From positions 62,001 to 126,000 of the forward strand of contig NZ_SJKA01000017.1 in the NCBI RefSeq assembly GCF_004331435.1: 64,000 nt of DNA, given 5' to 3'. Positions 8,585 to 17,380 of this stretch are shown piece after piece. A model generated the notes under the pieces. That model saw nothing but the letters and a program-made list of their open reading frames with translations, did not search any database and was not told the DNA's origin. The stretch is from Kribbella sindirgiensis. Its GTDB lineage: Bacteria > Actinomycetota > Actinomycetes > Propionibacteriales > Kribbellaceae. The position numbers and the translations under genes were made by a program. Position 1 is the first letter of the stretch. The number at the start of each line of letters is the position of its first letter.

Positions 8585-9113
8585 CGCTCACCGGGCGTTG
8601 GGGGGCGGGGAGGGGGTCGGTGATCAGGCGGGCGTGGCGTTCTACGTCGTAGCGGGTGCCGTCGTAGGTGAGGCGTTGGCGTTCGACGCCTTCGGAGAGG
8701 AAGCCGGCGCCGGCGGCGACCGCGCAGGAGGCCGGGTTGTTGAGGCGGTGGCCTAGTTCGAGGCGGTAGAGGCCGGCGTCGTGGTGGGCCCAGTCCGCGA
8801 GGGCGCGCAGCGAGTCCCGGGCGACGCCCTGGCCGCGGACGTCCGCGAGCGTCCAGTACCAGGTCCAGCCGACCCGGTGCCGGTCGATGTTCGTCACCCC
8901 CACGCACCCGATCGGATGGTCGTCGGCGTCCGCAACGGCGTACACGTGCCCGTTGTCCAGGTCCGCGACCCGCCCGATCCAGTCGACCGCGGACGCCCGG
9001 TCCACGATCCCACCCTGATTCACCATCTCCGGATCGTCATGGGCAACCACCAGCCGCAGCGCATCACCAGTCCGCCACCGCCGGAGCCCCAGCTCCCCGA
9101 GCGCGTATCCCAT
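8574..9113 (-). CDS. GNAT-family N-acetyltransferase (RimJ/RimL-like)
   Basis: A GNAT acetyltransferase of about 179 residues. The acetyl-CoA binding region reads DVRGQGVARDSLRALADWA, followed by the family's ...RLELGHRLNNPASCAVAAGAGF stretch, as in the RimJ/RimL (Acetyltransf_3) group. I place the start at ATG 9113, which keeps the gene clear of the divergent SDR start at 9194; an in-frame ATG at 9200 would overlap it. The last codons lie in the 17-bp repeat shared with allE. The substrate is unknown. Confidence 0.8.
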   Translation of the reverse strand: MGYALGELGLRRWRTGDALRLVVAHDDPEMVNQGGIVDRASAVDWIGRVADLDNGHVYAVADADDHPIGCVGVTNIDRHRVGWTWYWTLADVRGQGVARDSLRALADWAHHDAGLYRLELGHRLNNPASCAVAAGAGFLSEGVERQRLTYDGTRYDVERHARLITDPLPAPQRPVSVRA

Positions 9114-9193
9114 CCCTCGAAAATACCCCCGCCCGACTCCCGCCATCCGGCCGTCCGGCGCGTTCACGCCGGCGGCGGGAGAGGATAGGCCGT

Positions 9194-9961
9194 ATGGCAT
9201 ATCTGGATTTCAGGGATCAGGTTGTGGTGGTGACCGGGGCCAGCAGTGGGATCGGTGCCGCGGCGGCGGTCGGTTTCGCGGAGACCGGGGCGAATCTCGC
9301 GCTGCATTACCACCGCAACGAGGAGGGCGCGAAGCACACCGTTGGCGCGGTGCAGACGGCTGGCGGTACGGCGTCCTTGCACCAGGCGGACCTCGCCGAC
9401 CCGAAGGCCGCGGACGCGTTCGTCGAGGAGGTGCTCGCGCAGCACGGGCGGATCGACGTGCTGGTGAACAACGCCGGCGACCTGGTCAACCGGTCCGCGA
9501 TCGCCGACGTATCGGACGAGGAGTTCCACCGGATCCTGGACGTCAACCTGTCCTCGGTGTTCGCGCTCTCCCGGCGGATCGTGCCGGTGTTCCGGGCGCA
9601 GGGCGGCGGCTCGATCGTCAACGTCACGTCGATCGCCGGACGGACCGGCGGGGCCGGCGGTTCGGTGGTCTACGCGACGTCGAAGGGCGCGGTCAGCACG
9701 TTCACCCGCGGTCTGGCCAAGGAGCTGGCGCCGGAAGGCATCCGGGTGAACGCGATCGCCCCCGGTGTGATCAAGACCCTGTTCCACGACCGCCACACCG
9801 GCGACGCCCAGATGCAGGCCATGCTCACCACGATCCCGATGGGCCGCACCGGCACCCCGCACGAGTGCGTCGGAACCATCCTGTTCCTCGCCTCCGAGCG
9901 GATGGCGTCGTACGTCACCGGCCAGATCATCGAGATCAACGGCGGCCAGCTGACCCCATAA
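9194..9961 (+). CDS. SDR-family oxidoreductase (FabG-like)
   Basis: A 255-residue classical short-chain dehydrogenase with the cofactor motif TGASSGIG (about 15-22), NNAG (about 92), a serine at the SIAGRTGG stretch and YATSK as the YxxxK catalytic pair (about 156). C-terminal GQIIEINGGQLTP is usual for the 3-oxoacyl-ACP reductase/glucose dehydrogenase-like group. There is no clear ribosome site; the start context AGGATAGGCCGTATG (9182-9196) recurs exactly before the acetyltransferase at 22712, suggesting a near-leaderless start. The substrate is unknown. Confidence 0.88.
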   Translation: MAYLDFRDQVVVVTGASSGIGAAAAVGFAETGANLALHYHRNEEGAKHTVGAVQTAGGTASLHQADLADPKAADAFVEEVLAQHGRIDVLVNNAGDLVNRSAIADVSDEEFHRILDVNLSSVFALSRRIVPVFRAQGGGSIVNVTSIAGRTGGAGGSVVYATSKGAVSTFTRGLAKELAPEGIRVNAIAPGVIKTLFHDRHTGDAQMQAMLTTIPMGRTGTPHECVGTILFLASERMASYVTGQIIEINGGQLTP

Positions 9962-9965
9962 CCCC

Positions 9966-10026
9966 ACTTTGTGCACCGTTCGACCAAAAATCGGCGCCGC
10001 GAAAATGATCGAACGGTGCACAAAGT
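9966..10026. terminator. Bidirectional hairpin: perfect 18-bp inverted repeat
   Basis: ACTTTGTGCACCGTTCGA (9966-9983) pairs perfectly with its complement at 10009-10026 across a 25-base loop. It lies between the convergent SDR and ABC permease genes, five bases after the SDR stop and eight bases before the permease stop. The position suits a bidirectional terminator, although the long loop and absent T-tract are atypical for a Rho-independent one. Confidence 0.65.
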
Positions 10027-10033
10027 CGCCTTG

Positions 10034-10828
10034 CTAGCGGGACAGCGTGCGGTAGCGGTGGGCTGAGAGGGGTAGGAAGACGGCGATCAGGACCGCGGGC
10101 GCGATCAGCGCGGCGAGGCCGGCGTGGGTGCCGATCCAGGTTGCGGTGGCTGATGGGTCGGGGTTGCCGAACAGGGCGCGGGCCGCCGTGGCGGTGGCGG
10201 ACAGTGGGTTCCATTGGGCGATCGTGCCCAGCCAGGCAGGCATCGTCGACGTCGCGACGAACGTGCTGGACAGGAACCCGACCGGCCAGACCAGCACCTG
10301 CACCATCGTCACGCTCTGCGCGTTCTTCACGGTGAGACCGATGAAGATCCCGACCCACAGCAACGCGAACCGCAGCAGCAACAGCAGCCCGAACGCGGCC
10401 AGCGCCGACGGCAACCCTTCGTGCCACCGCCAGCCGAGTGCCAGCCCGGTCGCGGCCAGGACGACCAGTGTCACCACCGAGTCGAGCATGTCCGCGATAC
10501 ACCGCCCGAGCACCACCGCCGCGGAACTCATCGGCAGCGACCGGAACCGGTCCGTCACCCCCTTCGAGACATCGGTCGTGACCGCGGTCATCGTGCCCTC
10601 CAGCCCGAAGAGCATCGACAGCGCGAAGATCCCGGGCACGAGCAGTTCGTAGTACGACGAACCTTCGGGGGACTCCATCGCCCCGCCGAGCAGCCCGCCA
10701 AATAGCAGCAGCATCAGCACCGGGAAGAACCAGTTGAACAACACCAGCCCCGGCTGCATCCGCCAGTGCAGCAACGTCCGCCGCGCGATCGTCCAGCTGT
10801 CCGCGAGCGCCCATCCGAGGCCGGTCAT
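10034..10828 (-). CDS. ABC-2 type transporter permease (DrrB-like)
   Basis: A 264-residue membrane protein with about six hydrophobic segments, including WFFPVLMLLLFGGLLGG and FALSMLFGLEGTMTAV. It belongs to the ABC-2 permease group of daunorubicin-resistance (DrrB) type exporters. A conserved TDVSKGVTDRFRSLPMS stretch follows the second segment, and LSATATAARALFGNP lies near the end. Its start overlaps the ATPase gene stop by four bases, so the two are co-translated. The likely role is export of a drug or lipid; the substrate is unknown. Confidence 0.9.
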   Translation of the reverse strand: MTGLGWALADSWTIARRTLLHWRMQPGLVLFNWFFPVLMLLLFGGLLGGAMESPEGSSYYELLVPGIFALSMLFGLEGTMTAVTTDVSKGVTDRFRSLPMSSAAVVLGRCIADMLDSVVTLVVLAATGLALGWRWHEGLPSALAAFGLLLLLRFALLWVGIFIGLTVKNAQSVTMVQVLVWPVGFLSSTFVATSTMPAWLGTIAQWNPLSATATAARALFGNPDPSATATWIGTHAGLAALIAPAVLIAVFLPLSAHRYRTLSR

Positions 10829-11766
10829 GCGGCGTCTCCGGTCAGGTGCAGGAAGACCTCGTCCAGGGTCGGCCGCCGCAACGTCAGGTCCTCCGGTTCG
10901 ATCTTTGCCTCATGCAACGAGTTCGCCATCGCCACCAGTGCTTTCGTGCGATCCTTCACCGGCACACTCACCCGGACGTCCTGCACCCGGATCTCCCCGT
11001 CCGCGAGCGGCCCGGCCAGCTCCACGACCCGCGGTACGTCGGCCGGGTCCGTGAGGACCAGGTCCAGCCAGTCCGACCCCAACTGCGTCTTCAACTCGTC
11101 CGGTGTCCCTTCCGCGACGACCTTCCCCTCCTTCAGCATCGAGATCCGGTTCGCCAGCTGATCCGCCTCCTCCAGGTACTGCGTCGTCAGCAACACCGTC
11201 GTACCGCCGTCGACCAGTTGCCGTACGGCGGACCACACCTCCATCCGCCCGGCCGGGTCGAGGCCCGTCGTCGGCTCGTCCACGAACAGCACCCGCGGCG
11301 CCACGATCAGGCTCGCGGCCAGGTCGAGCCGCCGCCGCATCCCGCCGGAGTACTTGCTCACCGCCTGATCCGCCGCCTCCGTGAGGCTGAACCGCTCCAG
11401 CAGTTCGTCCGCCCTGCTCTTGTGATTCCTCAGGTGATTCAGCCGTCCGAACATCACCAGGTTCTGCCGCCCGGTGAGCACCTCGTCCACCGCGGCGTAC
11501 TGCCCGACCAGACCGATCCGCCGCCGTACCTCCGCCCCTTGCCGTCGAACGTCGAATCCCGCGATCGTCGCCGTCCCGGAATCCAGCTCCAGCAGCGTGG
11601 ACAGGATCCGCACCGCTGTCGTCTTACCGGCGCCGTTCGGGCCGAGCAGGCCCGTCACCGTGCCGGCCGTGACCTCCAGGTCGAAGCCGTTCAGCCCCGC
11701 ACCATCAGTACCGCCCTTGTAGTTCTTCCGTACGCCGGCGGCCTCGATCACTCGCTCCGTCGTCAC
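10825..11766 (-). CDS. ABC transporter ATP-binding protein (DrrA-like)
   Basis: A 313-residue ATPase with Walker A GPNGAGKTTA (about 40-49), signature SGGMRRRLDLA (about 141) and Walker B VLFVDEPTTGLDP, then the H-loop region in VLLTTQYLEEAD. The C-terminal extension ending RRPTLDEVFLHLTG is characteristic of DrrA-type drug exporters. It is divergent from a TetR regulator with a perfect palindrome in the 60-96 bp gap, so expression is probably controlled by that repressor and its ligand. Confidence 0.93.
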   Translation of the reverse strand: MTTERVIEAAGVRKNYKGGTDGAGLNGFDLEVTAGTVTGLLGPNGAGKTTAVRILSTLLELDSGTATIAGFDVRRQGAEVRRRIGLVGQYAAVDEVLTGRQNLVMFGRLNHLRNHKSRADELLERFSLTEAADQAVSKYSGGMRRRLDLAASLIVAPRVLFVDEPTTGLDPAGRMEVWSAVRQLVDGGTTVLLTTQYLEEADQLANRISMLKEGKVVAEGTPDELKTQLGSDWLDLVLTDPADVPRVVELAGPLADGEIRVQDVRVSVPVKDRTKALVAMANSLHEAKIEPEDLTLRRPTLDEVFLHLTGDAA

Positions 11767-11801
11767 TTCCCACCTCTCCGCTGGTTGGACCGTAGAGTGT
11801 A

Positions 11802-11816
11802 CCGTACATTGTACGG
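11802..11816. promoter_or_regulatory. Operator palindrome between drrA-like and tetR-like genes
   Basis: CCGTACATTGTACGG has perfect 7-bp arms around a single T. It lies in the divergent intergenic region, with a TACGAT -10-like hexamer at 11823-11828 facing the regulator. A further partly overlapping GTGTACCGTACA half lies upstream. This placement is the usual one for an autoregulating TetR-family repressor controlling the divergent exporter. Confidence 0.7.
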
Positions 11817-11862
11817 CTCAGGTACGATGAACCCAACGACGAGCGGCGGAAGAAGGTTCCGG

Positions 11863-12636
11863 GTGGCGGGTAGGAAGGCGGCTGCGCCCGATCCGGCGCG
11901 CAGTCTGGCGCTGCTCTGGGGGAGTCACACCAAGCCTGGCCGCTCCGGTCTGACGGTGCGCGCGATCGTCGACGCGGCGATCGCGCTCGCGGACGTGTCC
12001 GGGCTCGAGGCGCTCTCGATGCGGACCGTCGCCGAGCGGCTGAAGGTCGGCACGATGTCGCTCTACACGCACGTCCCCGGCAAGGGTGAGCTGACCGACC
12101 TGATGTTCGACCAGGTGTACGGCGACCTGTACGCCGACCCTGATGAACCGTTGAACCAGCCCGGCGGCTGGCGCGGCGCCCTCGAGTTCATCGCCCACCG
12201 CAACTGGGACCTGCTGACCGCGCACCCGTGGATCCACGAGGTCCCGACGATGCGGACGGCGCTCGGGCCGAACATCACGCTGAAGTACGAGACCGAGCTA
12301 CGTCCGCTGGACGGCCTGGGCCTGACCGACGTCGAGATGGACTCGGCCCTGACCCTCGTCCTCACCCACGTCCAGGGCACCGCCCGCGCCGGCGCCGAAC
12401 AACTCCGCACCCAGCGCGACTCCGGCCTCTCGGACGAGGAATGGTGGCGTCAGATCTCCCCGACCCTCACCACAGTCATGTCCGGCACCCACTTCCCCAC
12501 GGCCGGTCGCGTGGGCACCTCGGTAGGCGAACACTTCCAGTCCGCCATGGACCCTGCCCACGCCCTCACCTTCGGCCTGACCACGATCCTCGACGGCCTC
12601 ACCCCACTGATCACGTCGCGATCAGCTGTTCAGTAG
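11863..12636 (+). CDS. TetR/AcrR-family transcriptional regulator
   Basis: A TetR repressor with the N-terminal helix-turn-helix in TVRAIVDAAIALADVSG...LSMRTVAERLKVGTMSLYTHV and a C-terminal domain like that of TetR/ActII regulators of exporters. I prefer GTG 11863, preceded by AGAAGG; an in-frame ATG at 11827 would add 12 residues, but that ATG overlaps the probable -10 hexamer. It is divergent from the DrrAB-like exporter. Its 3' end overlaps the convergent flavin reductase gene by 15 bases. Confidence 0.88.
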   Translation: MAGRKAAAPDPARSLALLWGSHTKPGRSGLTVRAIVDAAIALADVSGLEALSMRTVAERLKVGTMSLYTHVPGKGELTDLMFDQVYGDLYADPDEPLNQPGGWRGALEFIAHRNWDLLTAHPWIHEVPTMRTALGPNITLKYETELRPLDGLGLTDVEMDSALTLVLTHVQGTARAGAEQLRTQRDSGLSDEEWWRQISPTLTTVMSGTHFPTAGRVGTSVGEHFQSAMDPAHALTFGLTTILDGLTPLITSRSAVQ

Positions 12637-13224
12637 GTCCTCGAACGGGGTCGGGTTCTCGAACGGGTCGGCCTGGGTGGGGGTCTCGTGGTGGAGGGCC
12701 GAGACGAGTTCGCCGGCGGCCTGGGCGATCCGGGGGCGGAGGCCTGCGGCGTTCGGGCCCCAGTCGGTGGAGGCGGCGTACACGCCCGTGGGCACAGGGA
12801 GCGCCTTGAGGTAGGCAAACAGCGGACGGAGCGCGAACTCCAGGACCAGCGAGTGGCGCTCGGTGCCGCCGGTCGCGGCCAGGAGGACGGGCTTGCCGGC
12901 CAGCGCCTGGTCGTCGAGTACGTCGAAGAACATCTTGAACAGGCCCGAGTACGACGCACTGAACGTCGGACTGACCACGATCAGCGCGTCGGCGCCCGTC
13001 ACGGTCTCGAGGACCTCGCGGAGCTTCGCCGGCGGGAACCCGGTGAGCAGGTTGTCGGTCAGCTCGTGCGCGTGATCGCGGACCTCGATCAGCTCGATCC
13101 GGGTCCCGATGCCGCGACCGGACAACTCGTCGCGGACCGCGTCCGCCAGTTGGTCCGCGAGCAGCCGGGACGACGACGGCGTCGTCAGCCCGGCCGTCAC
13201 CACGGCGATGACTTTCTCGTTCAT
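12622..13224 (-). CDS. NADPH-dependent FMN reductase (CE1759-type)
   Basis: A 200-residue flavodoxin-fold reductase. The N-terminal VTAGLTTPSSSRLLAD supplies the phosphate-binding loop, SPTFSASYSGLFKMFFD (about 85) is the flavin-contact loop and AATGGTERHSL follows. It resembles the CE1759 family that is encoded beside LLM-class monooxygenases, providing reduced FMN. Its start overlaps the LLM gene stop by four bases (ATGA), consistent with a two-component monooxygenase. Confidence 0.88.
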   Translation of the reverse strand: MNEKVIAVVTAGLTTPSSSRLLADQLADAVRDELSGRGIGTRIELIEVRDHAHELTDNLLTGFPPAKLREVLETVTGADALIVVSPTFSASYSGLFKMFFDVLDDQALAGKPVLLAATGGTERHSLVLEFALRPLFAYLKALPVPTGVYAASTDWGPNAAGLRPRIAQAAGELVSALHHETPTQADPFENPTPFEDLLNS

Positions 13225-14333
13225 CGGATCGGCTCCTCGATCGTCTCCAGGTCCCGCGCCCGCTCGGCCGCGGCCTTCAGGGAAGCATGCGTCGGTGCGT
13301 CCGGGACATGCGCCGGCTTCAGCGCGGCGAACTCCTTCCGCAACACCGGAACCACCTCTTCGCCGAGGATGTCCAGCTGCTCCAGTACCGTCTTGAGGGG
13401 CAACCCGGCGTGGTCCATCAGGAACAACTGCCGCTGGTAGTCGCCGACGCTCTCCCGGAAGCTCAGTGTCCGCTCGATCACTTCCTGCGGGCTGCCCACG
13501 GTCAACGGCGTCTCCCGGCTGAAGTCCTCGAGTGACGGCCCGTGCCCGTACACCGGCGCGTTGTCGAAGTACGGCCGGAACTCGCGGACCGCGTCCTGAG
13601 AGTTCTTGCGCATGAACACCTGACCACCGAGTCCGACGATCGCCTGGTCCGCGGCGCCGTGCCCGTAGTGCTCGAAGCGCGTGCGGTAGAGCTCGATCAT
13701 TCGCTTGGTGTGGCTCATCGGCCAGAAGATGTTGTTGTGGAAGAACCCGTCACCGTAGTACGCCGCCTGTTCGGCGATCTCGGGTGACCGGATCGAGCCG
13801 TGCCAGACGAACGGCGGTACGTCGTCGAGCGGCCGGGGCGTCGACGTGAAGCCCTGCAACGGCGTACGGAACTTGCCTTCCCAGTCGACGACGTCCTCGC
13901 GCCACAACCGGCGCAGCAGCGCGTAGTTCTCGACAGCGAGCTGGATGCCGTTGCGGATGTCCTGCCCGAACCACGGGTACACCGGGCCGGTGTTGCCGCG
14001 CCCCATCATCAGGTCGACCCGGCCGTCGGCCAGGTGCTGCAGCATCGCGTAGTCCTCGGCGATCTTCACCGGGTCGTTGGTGGTGATCAGGGTCGTCGAG
14101 GTGGACAGGATGATCTTCGACGTCCGGGCCGCGATGAATCCGAGCTGGGTCGTCGGCGACGACGGCACGAACGGCGGGTTGTGGTGCTCACCCTGCGCGA
14201 ATACGTCCAAACCGACCTCTTCGGCCTTCAGCGCGATCCGGACCATCGCCTTGATCCGCTCGCCCTCGCTGACCGTGGTCCCCGTCGTCGGGTCCGTGGT
14301 CACGTCCCCCACGCTGAACACGCCGAACTGCAT
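13221..14333 (-). CDS. LLM-class flavin-dependent oxidoreductase (CE1758-type)
   Basis: A 370-residue luciferase-like monooxygenase with the expected opening MQFGVFSVGD, an AEEVGLDVFAQGEHHNPPF stretch near 40, the RVDLMMGRGNTGP region near 105 and DGFFHNN. A strong GAGGAGG ribosome site precedes ATG 14333. It is co-translated with the FMN reductase, so the pair probably oxidises a small organic substrate that cannot be named. A conspicuously AT-rich promoter segment lies just upstream. Confidence 0.9.
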   Translation of the reverse strand: MQFGVFSVGDVTTDPTTGTTVSEGERIKAMVRIALKAEEVGLDVFAQGEHHNPPFVPSSPTTQLGFIAARTSKIILSTSTTLITTNDPVKIAEDYAMLQHLADGRVDLMMGRGNTGPVYPWFGQDIRNGIQLAVENYALLRRLWREDVVDWEGKFRTPLQGFTSTPRPLDDVPPFVWHGSIRSPEIAEQAAYYGDGFFHNNIFWPMSHTKRMIELYRTRFEHYGHGAADQAIVGLGGQVFMRKNSQDAVREFRPYFDNAPVYGHGPSLEDFSRETPLTVGSPQEVIERTLSFRESVGDYQRQLFLMDHAGLPLKTVLEQLDILGEEVVPVLRKEFAALKPAHVPDAPTHASLKAAAERARDLETIEEPIR

Positions 14334-14348
14334 CCGTCCTCCTCGGTA

Positions 14349-14373
14349 GGTAGTTAACTATTAAACCATTAGA
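14349..14373. promoter_or_regulatory. AT-rich MarR-like operator/promoter of the LLM operon
   Basis: The segment contains TAGTTAACTA (14351-14360, a perfect palindrome) followed by TTAAACCATTAGA. Read on the minus strand it gives TGGTTTAATAGTTAACTA. This strongly AT-rich patch in a GC-rich genome, with repeated TAGTT/AACTA halves, is typical of MarR-family operators. No MarR gene is present in the window; assignment is inference. Confidence 0.5.
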
Positions 14374-14405
14374 ACGCCGGTCGGCGGCAACTCATTCCGG
14401 AGACG

Positions 14406-14441
14406 GCGAAGGCCTGCGATCGGGCGATCGCAGGCCTTCGC
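14406..14441 (-). terminator. Strong hairpin terminator of the TPR gene
   Basis: A perfect 16-bp stem (GCGAAGGCCTGCGATC and its complement) closes a GGGC loop. It begins five bases beyond the stop codon of the minus-strand TPR gene. No long T-tract follows, as is common for actinobacterial terminators. Confidence 0.8.
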
Positions 14442-14445
14442 GAGA

Positions 14446-14790
14446 TCACAGCGAGTGGGGCTTCAGCAGCTCGTCGTCGCCGGTGAGGGCGGCGGCGATC
14501 CGGCGATGTTTGCCGGCCTCGTCCGGACGGGACTGCCGTTCGAGCGTGCGAGCCATCATCAAGTGCGCGTAGTACTCGGTGGGTTCGCGTTCGATGACCG
14601 CGAGGAGTTGCTCCTCGGCGGGCTTGAGGAGGGCGGCGTGGTAGTACGCCCGCGCCAACAGCAGCCGGGTGCCGACGTCGTCGGGCGTGTCGTCGACCAC
14701 CGGCTGCAGCGCGCGGATCGCGCCGCGGTAGTCACGTTCCTCGAAGTACTGCTGTCCGAGGCCGTAGCTGAGTGCGCGCATGTCTTCCAT
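14446..14790 (-). CDS. Tetratricopeptide repeat protein
   Basis: A 114-residue, mostly helical protein with about two and a half TPR units: FEERDYRGAIRALQPVV..., LLLARAYYHAALLKPAEEQLL (about 43-63) and YAHLMMARTLERQSRPDEA (about 73-91). It has no signal peptide and is probably a cytoplasmic protein-protein interaction adaptor. An in-frame ATG three codons downstream (14781) is an alternative start. It is followed by its own hairpin. The partner is unknown. Confidence 0.82.
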   Translation of the reverse strand: MEDMRALSYGLGQQYFEERDYRGAIRALQPVVDDTPDDVGTRLLLARAYYHAALLKPAEEQLLAVIEREPTEYYAHLMMARTLERQSRPDEAGKHRRIAAALTGDDELLKPHSL

Positions 14791-14829
14791 GCGCAGCTCA
14801 ACAGCGGCAGCGCGGCGAATATGCCCAGG

Positions 14830-15705
<876 letters not shown>

Positions 15706-15856
15706 ACACCTAACCTCCCGCGCCCTGACTGCGAAATCCAACAGGAATCTCCGCAGGGATTCAGTGCTCCGAGTGGTCAATGTAGTCAGGGGCTTACAAA
15801 TTGGAGAGAGGTTACGTAAGAATGTGGCGGAACTCGCCCGAGGAACGGAGCCGCCA

Positions 15857-17380
15857 GTGCCGTCCCGTCGTACCTTTCTCCAGCTCACCGGCCTGAGCGC
15901 GGCCTCGGTCACGCTCGGCATCGCCGCGCCGACCACGGCCGACGCCACCCCGGCGCGGCCGATCCCGGACGGTGCGTTCGCGCTCGGTGTCGCGTCCGGT
16001 GATCCGCGACCCGACGGGTTCGTGCTGTGGACCCGGCTCGCACCCACCCCGCTCGCCGTCGACGGCCACGGCGGTATGCCGGCCAGTCAGGTTCCGGTGC
16101 AGTGGGAGGTCGCCGAGGACAGCCGCTTCCGGCACGTCGTGCGGCGGGGACTGGCGATCGCCTCACCCGACCTCGCGCACGCCGTCCACCCGGAGGTACG
16201 TGGTCTCCGGCCGGGCCGTGAGTACTTCTACCGCTTCCGCGTCGGCACGCAGGTCAGTCCGATCGGCCGCACCAAGACCCTGCCGGCGTACGGCGACCAG
16301 TTCACCTTCGCGACCGCGTCTTGTCAGGCCTGGTACCACGGCTACTTCGCCGCGCATCGCGACATCGCCCGCCGCGCTCCCGACGCGGTGTTCTTCCTCG
16401 GCGACTACATCTACGAATACGGAATCGTTGCCGGTGACAACCTTTGGCGCGCGGGCGTCACGGTCGGACCCGAGCACGGCGTCGAGATCGAGACGCTGGA
16501 GCAGTACCGCCTGCGCTACAGCCTGTTCAAGAGCGACCCCGATCTCCAGGCGGCCCATGCCGTCGCGCCGTGGTTCCTGGTCTGGGACGACCACGAGGTG
16601 CAGAACAACTACGGTGCGGCCAACTCGCTGTACGGCGTACCGCCCGAGCTCTTCGTCCATCGCCGGGCCGTCGCGTACCGCGCGTACTACGAGAACGCCC
16701 CGCTCGCTCTCGACAGCCTCCCGCAGGGGCCGAGCAGCCGCGTCTACCGCCGGTACGACATCGGCTCCCTGGCCCGGGTCCACCTCCTCGACACCCGCCA
16801 GTACCGCGATCCGCTCCCGGTCGACGAGGCCGATCGCGTCTCGGAGCAGCGCACGATCATGGGCGCCGAGCAGGAGGCCTGGCTGTACGACGGGCTTCGC
16901 CGCTCGCGCGCACCGTGGAACATCGTCGCGGGCGGCGTCGTACTCAGCGCCGTCACCGACGACCGCACCGAGCAATGGGACGGCTATCCGGCCAACCGCC
17001 GCCGCGTGCTCGAGGCGATGGGCGGAGCCGGGACGTCGGTGATGCTCACCGGCGACATCCACCGCCACGTCGCGTCGGAGCTCAAACTCGACTTCGCCGA
17101 TCCCGCCTCGCGGACGGTCGGGGTCGAGCTGGTCTGCTCGTCGGTGGGCTCTAACGGCGACGGCACCGACACCGACGCGTACGCGAAGGATTGGCTGCAG
17201 CACCCGTACATGAAGCTCTACAACGCCCGGCGCGGCTACGTGCACAGCACGATGACCCGCTCCGAGCTGACCACCGAGTTCGTGAACTTCCCGTACATCC
17301 AGGCCGACGCTGACGCCCAACCGAACGTCGTCGCCCGCTTCCGCACGCCCGTCGTCGATCCCCGCCTGGAGGCACTGTGA
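15857..17380 (+). CDS. PhoD-family alkaline phosphatase/phosphodiesterase, Tat-exported
   Basis: About 507 residues from GTG 15857 (GGAG six bases upstream). A Tat signal (SRRTFLQLTGLSAASVTLG...) is followed by the PhoD N-terminal domain (FALGVASGDPRPDGFVLWTRL) and the metallophosphatase domain with CQAWYHGYFAAH, FFLGDYIYE, WDDHEVQNN and LTGDIHRH metal motifs. The family releases phosphate from phosphodiesters outside the cell. The stop overlaps the start of a following beta-sandwich gene, which implies co-translation. A second PhoD gene lies at 19863-21443. Confidence 0.93.
   Translation: MPSRRTFLQLTGLSAASVTLGIAAPTTADATPARPIPDGAFALGVASGDPRPDGFVLWTRLAPTPLAVDGHGGMPASQVPVQWEVAEDSRFRHVVRRGLAIASPDLAHAVHPEVRGLRPGREYFYRFRVGTQVSPIGRTKTLPAYGDQFTFATASCQAWYHGYFAAHRDIARRAPDAVFFLGDYIYEYGIVAGDNLWRAGVTVGPEHGVEIETLEQYRLRYSLFKSDPDLQAAHAVAPWFLVWDDHEVQNNYGAANSLYGVPPELFVHRRAVAYRAYYENAPLALDSLPQGPSSRVYRRYDIGSLARVHLLDTRQYRDPLPVDEADRVSEQRTIMGAEQEAWLYDGLRRSRAPWNIVAGGVVLSAVTDDRTEQWDGYPANRRRVLEAMGGAGTSVMLTGDIHRHVASELKLDFADPASRTVGVELVCSSVGSNGDGTDTDAYAKDWLQHPYMKLYNARRGYVHSTMTRSELTTEFVNFPYIQADADAQPNVVARFRTPVVDPRLEAL

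Noticed and set aside
10846..11826. A long plus-strand extension upstream of the TetR gene
   Set aside because: It is the complement of the DrrA-like ATPase gene. The TetR start lies after the divergent operator.
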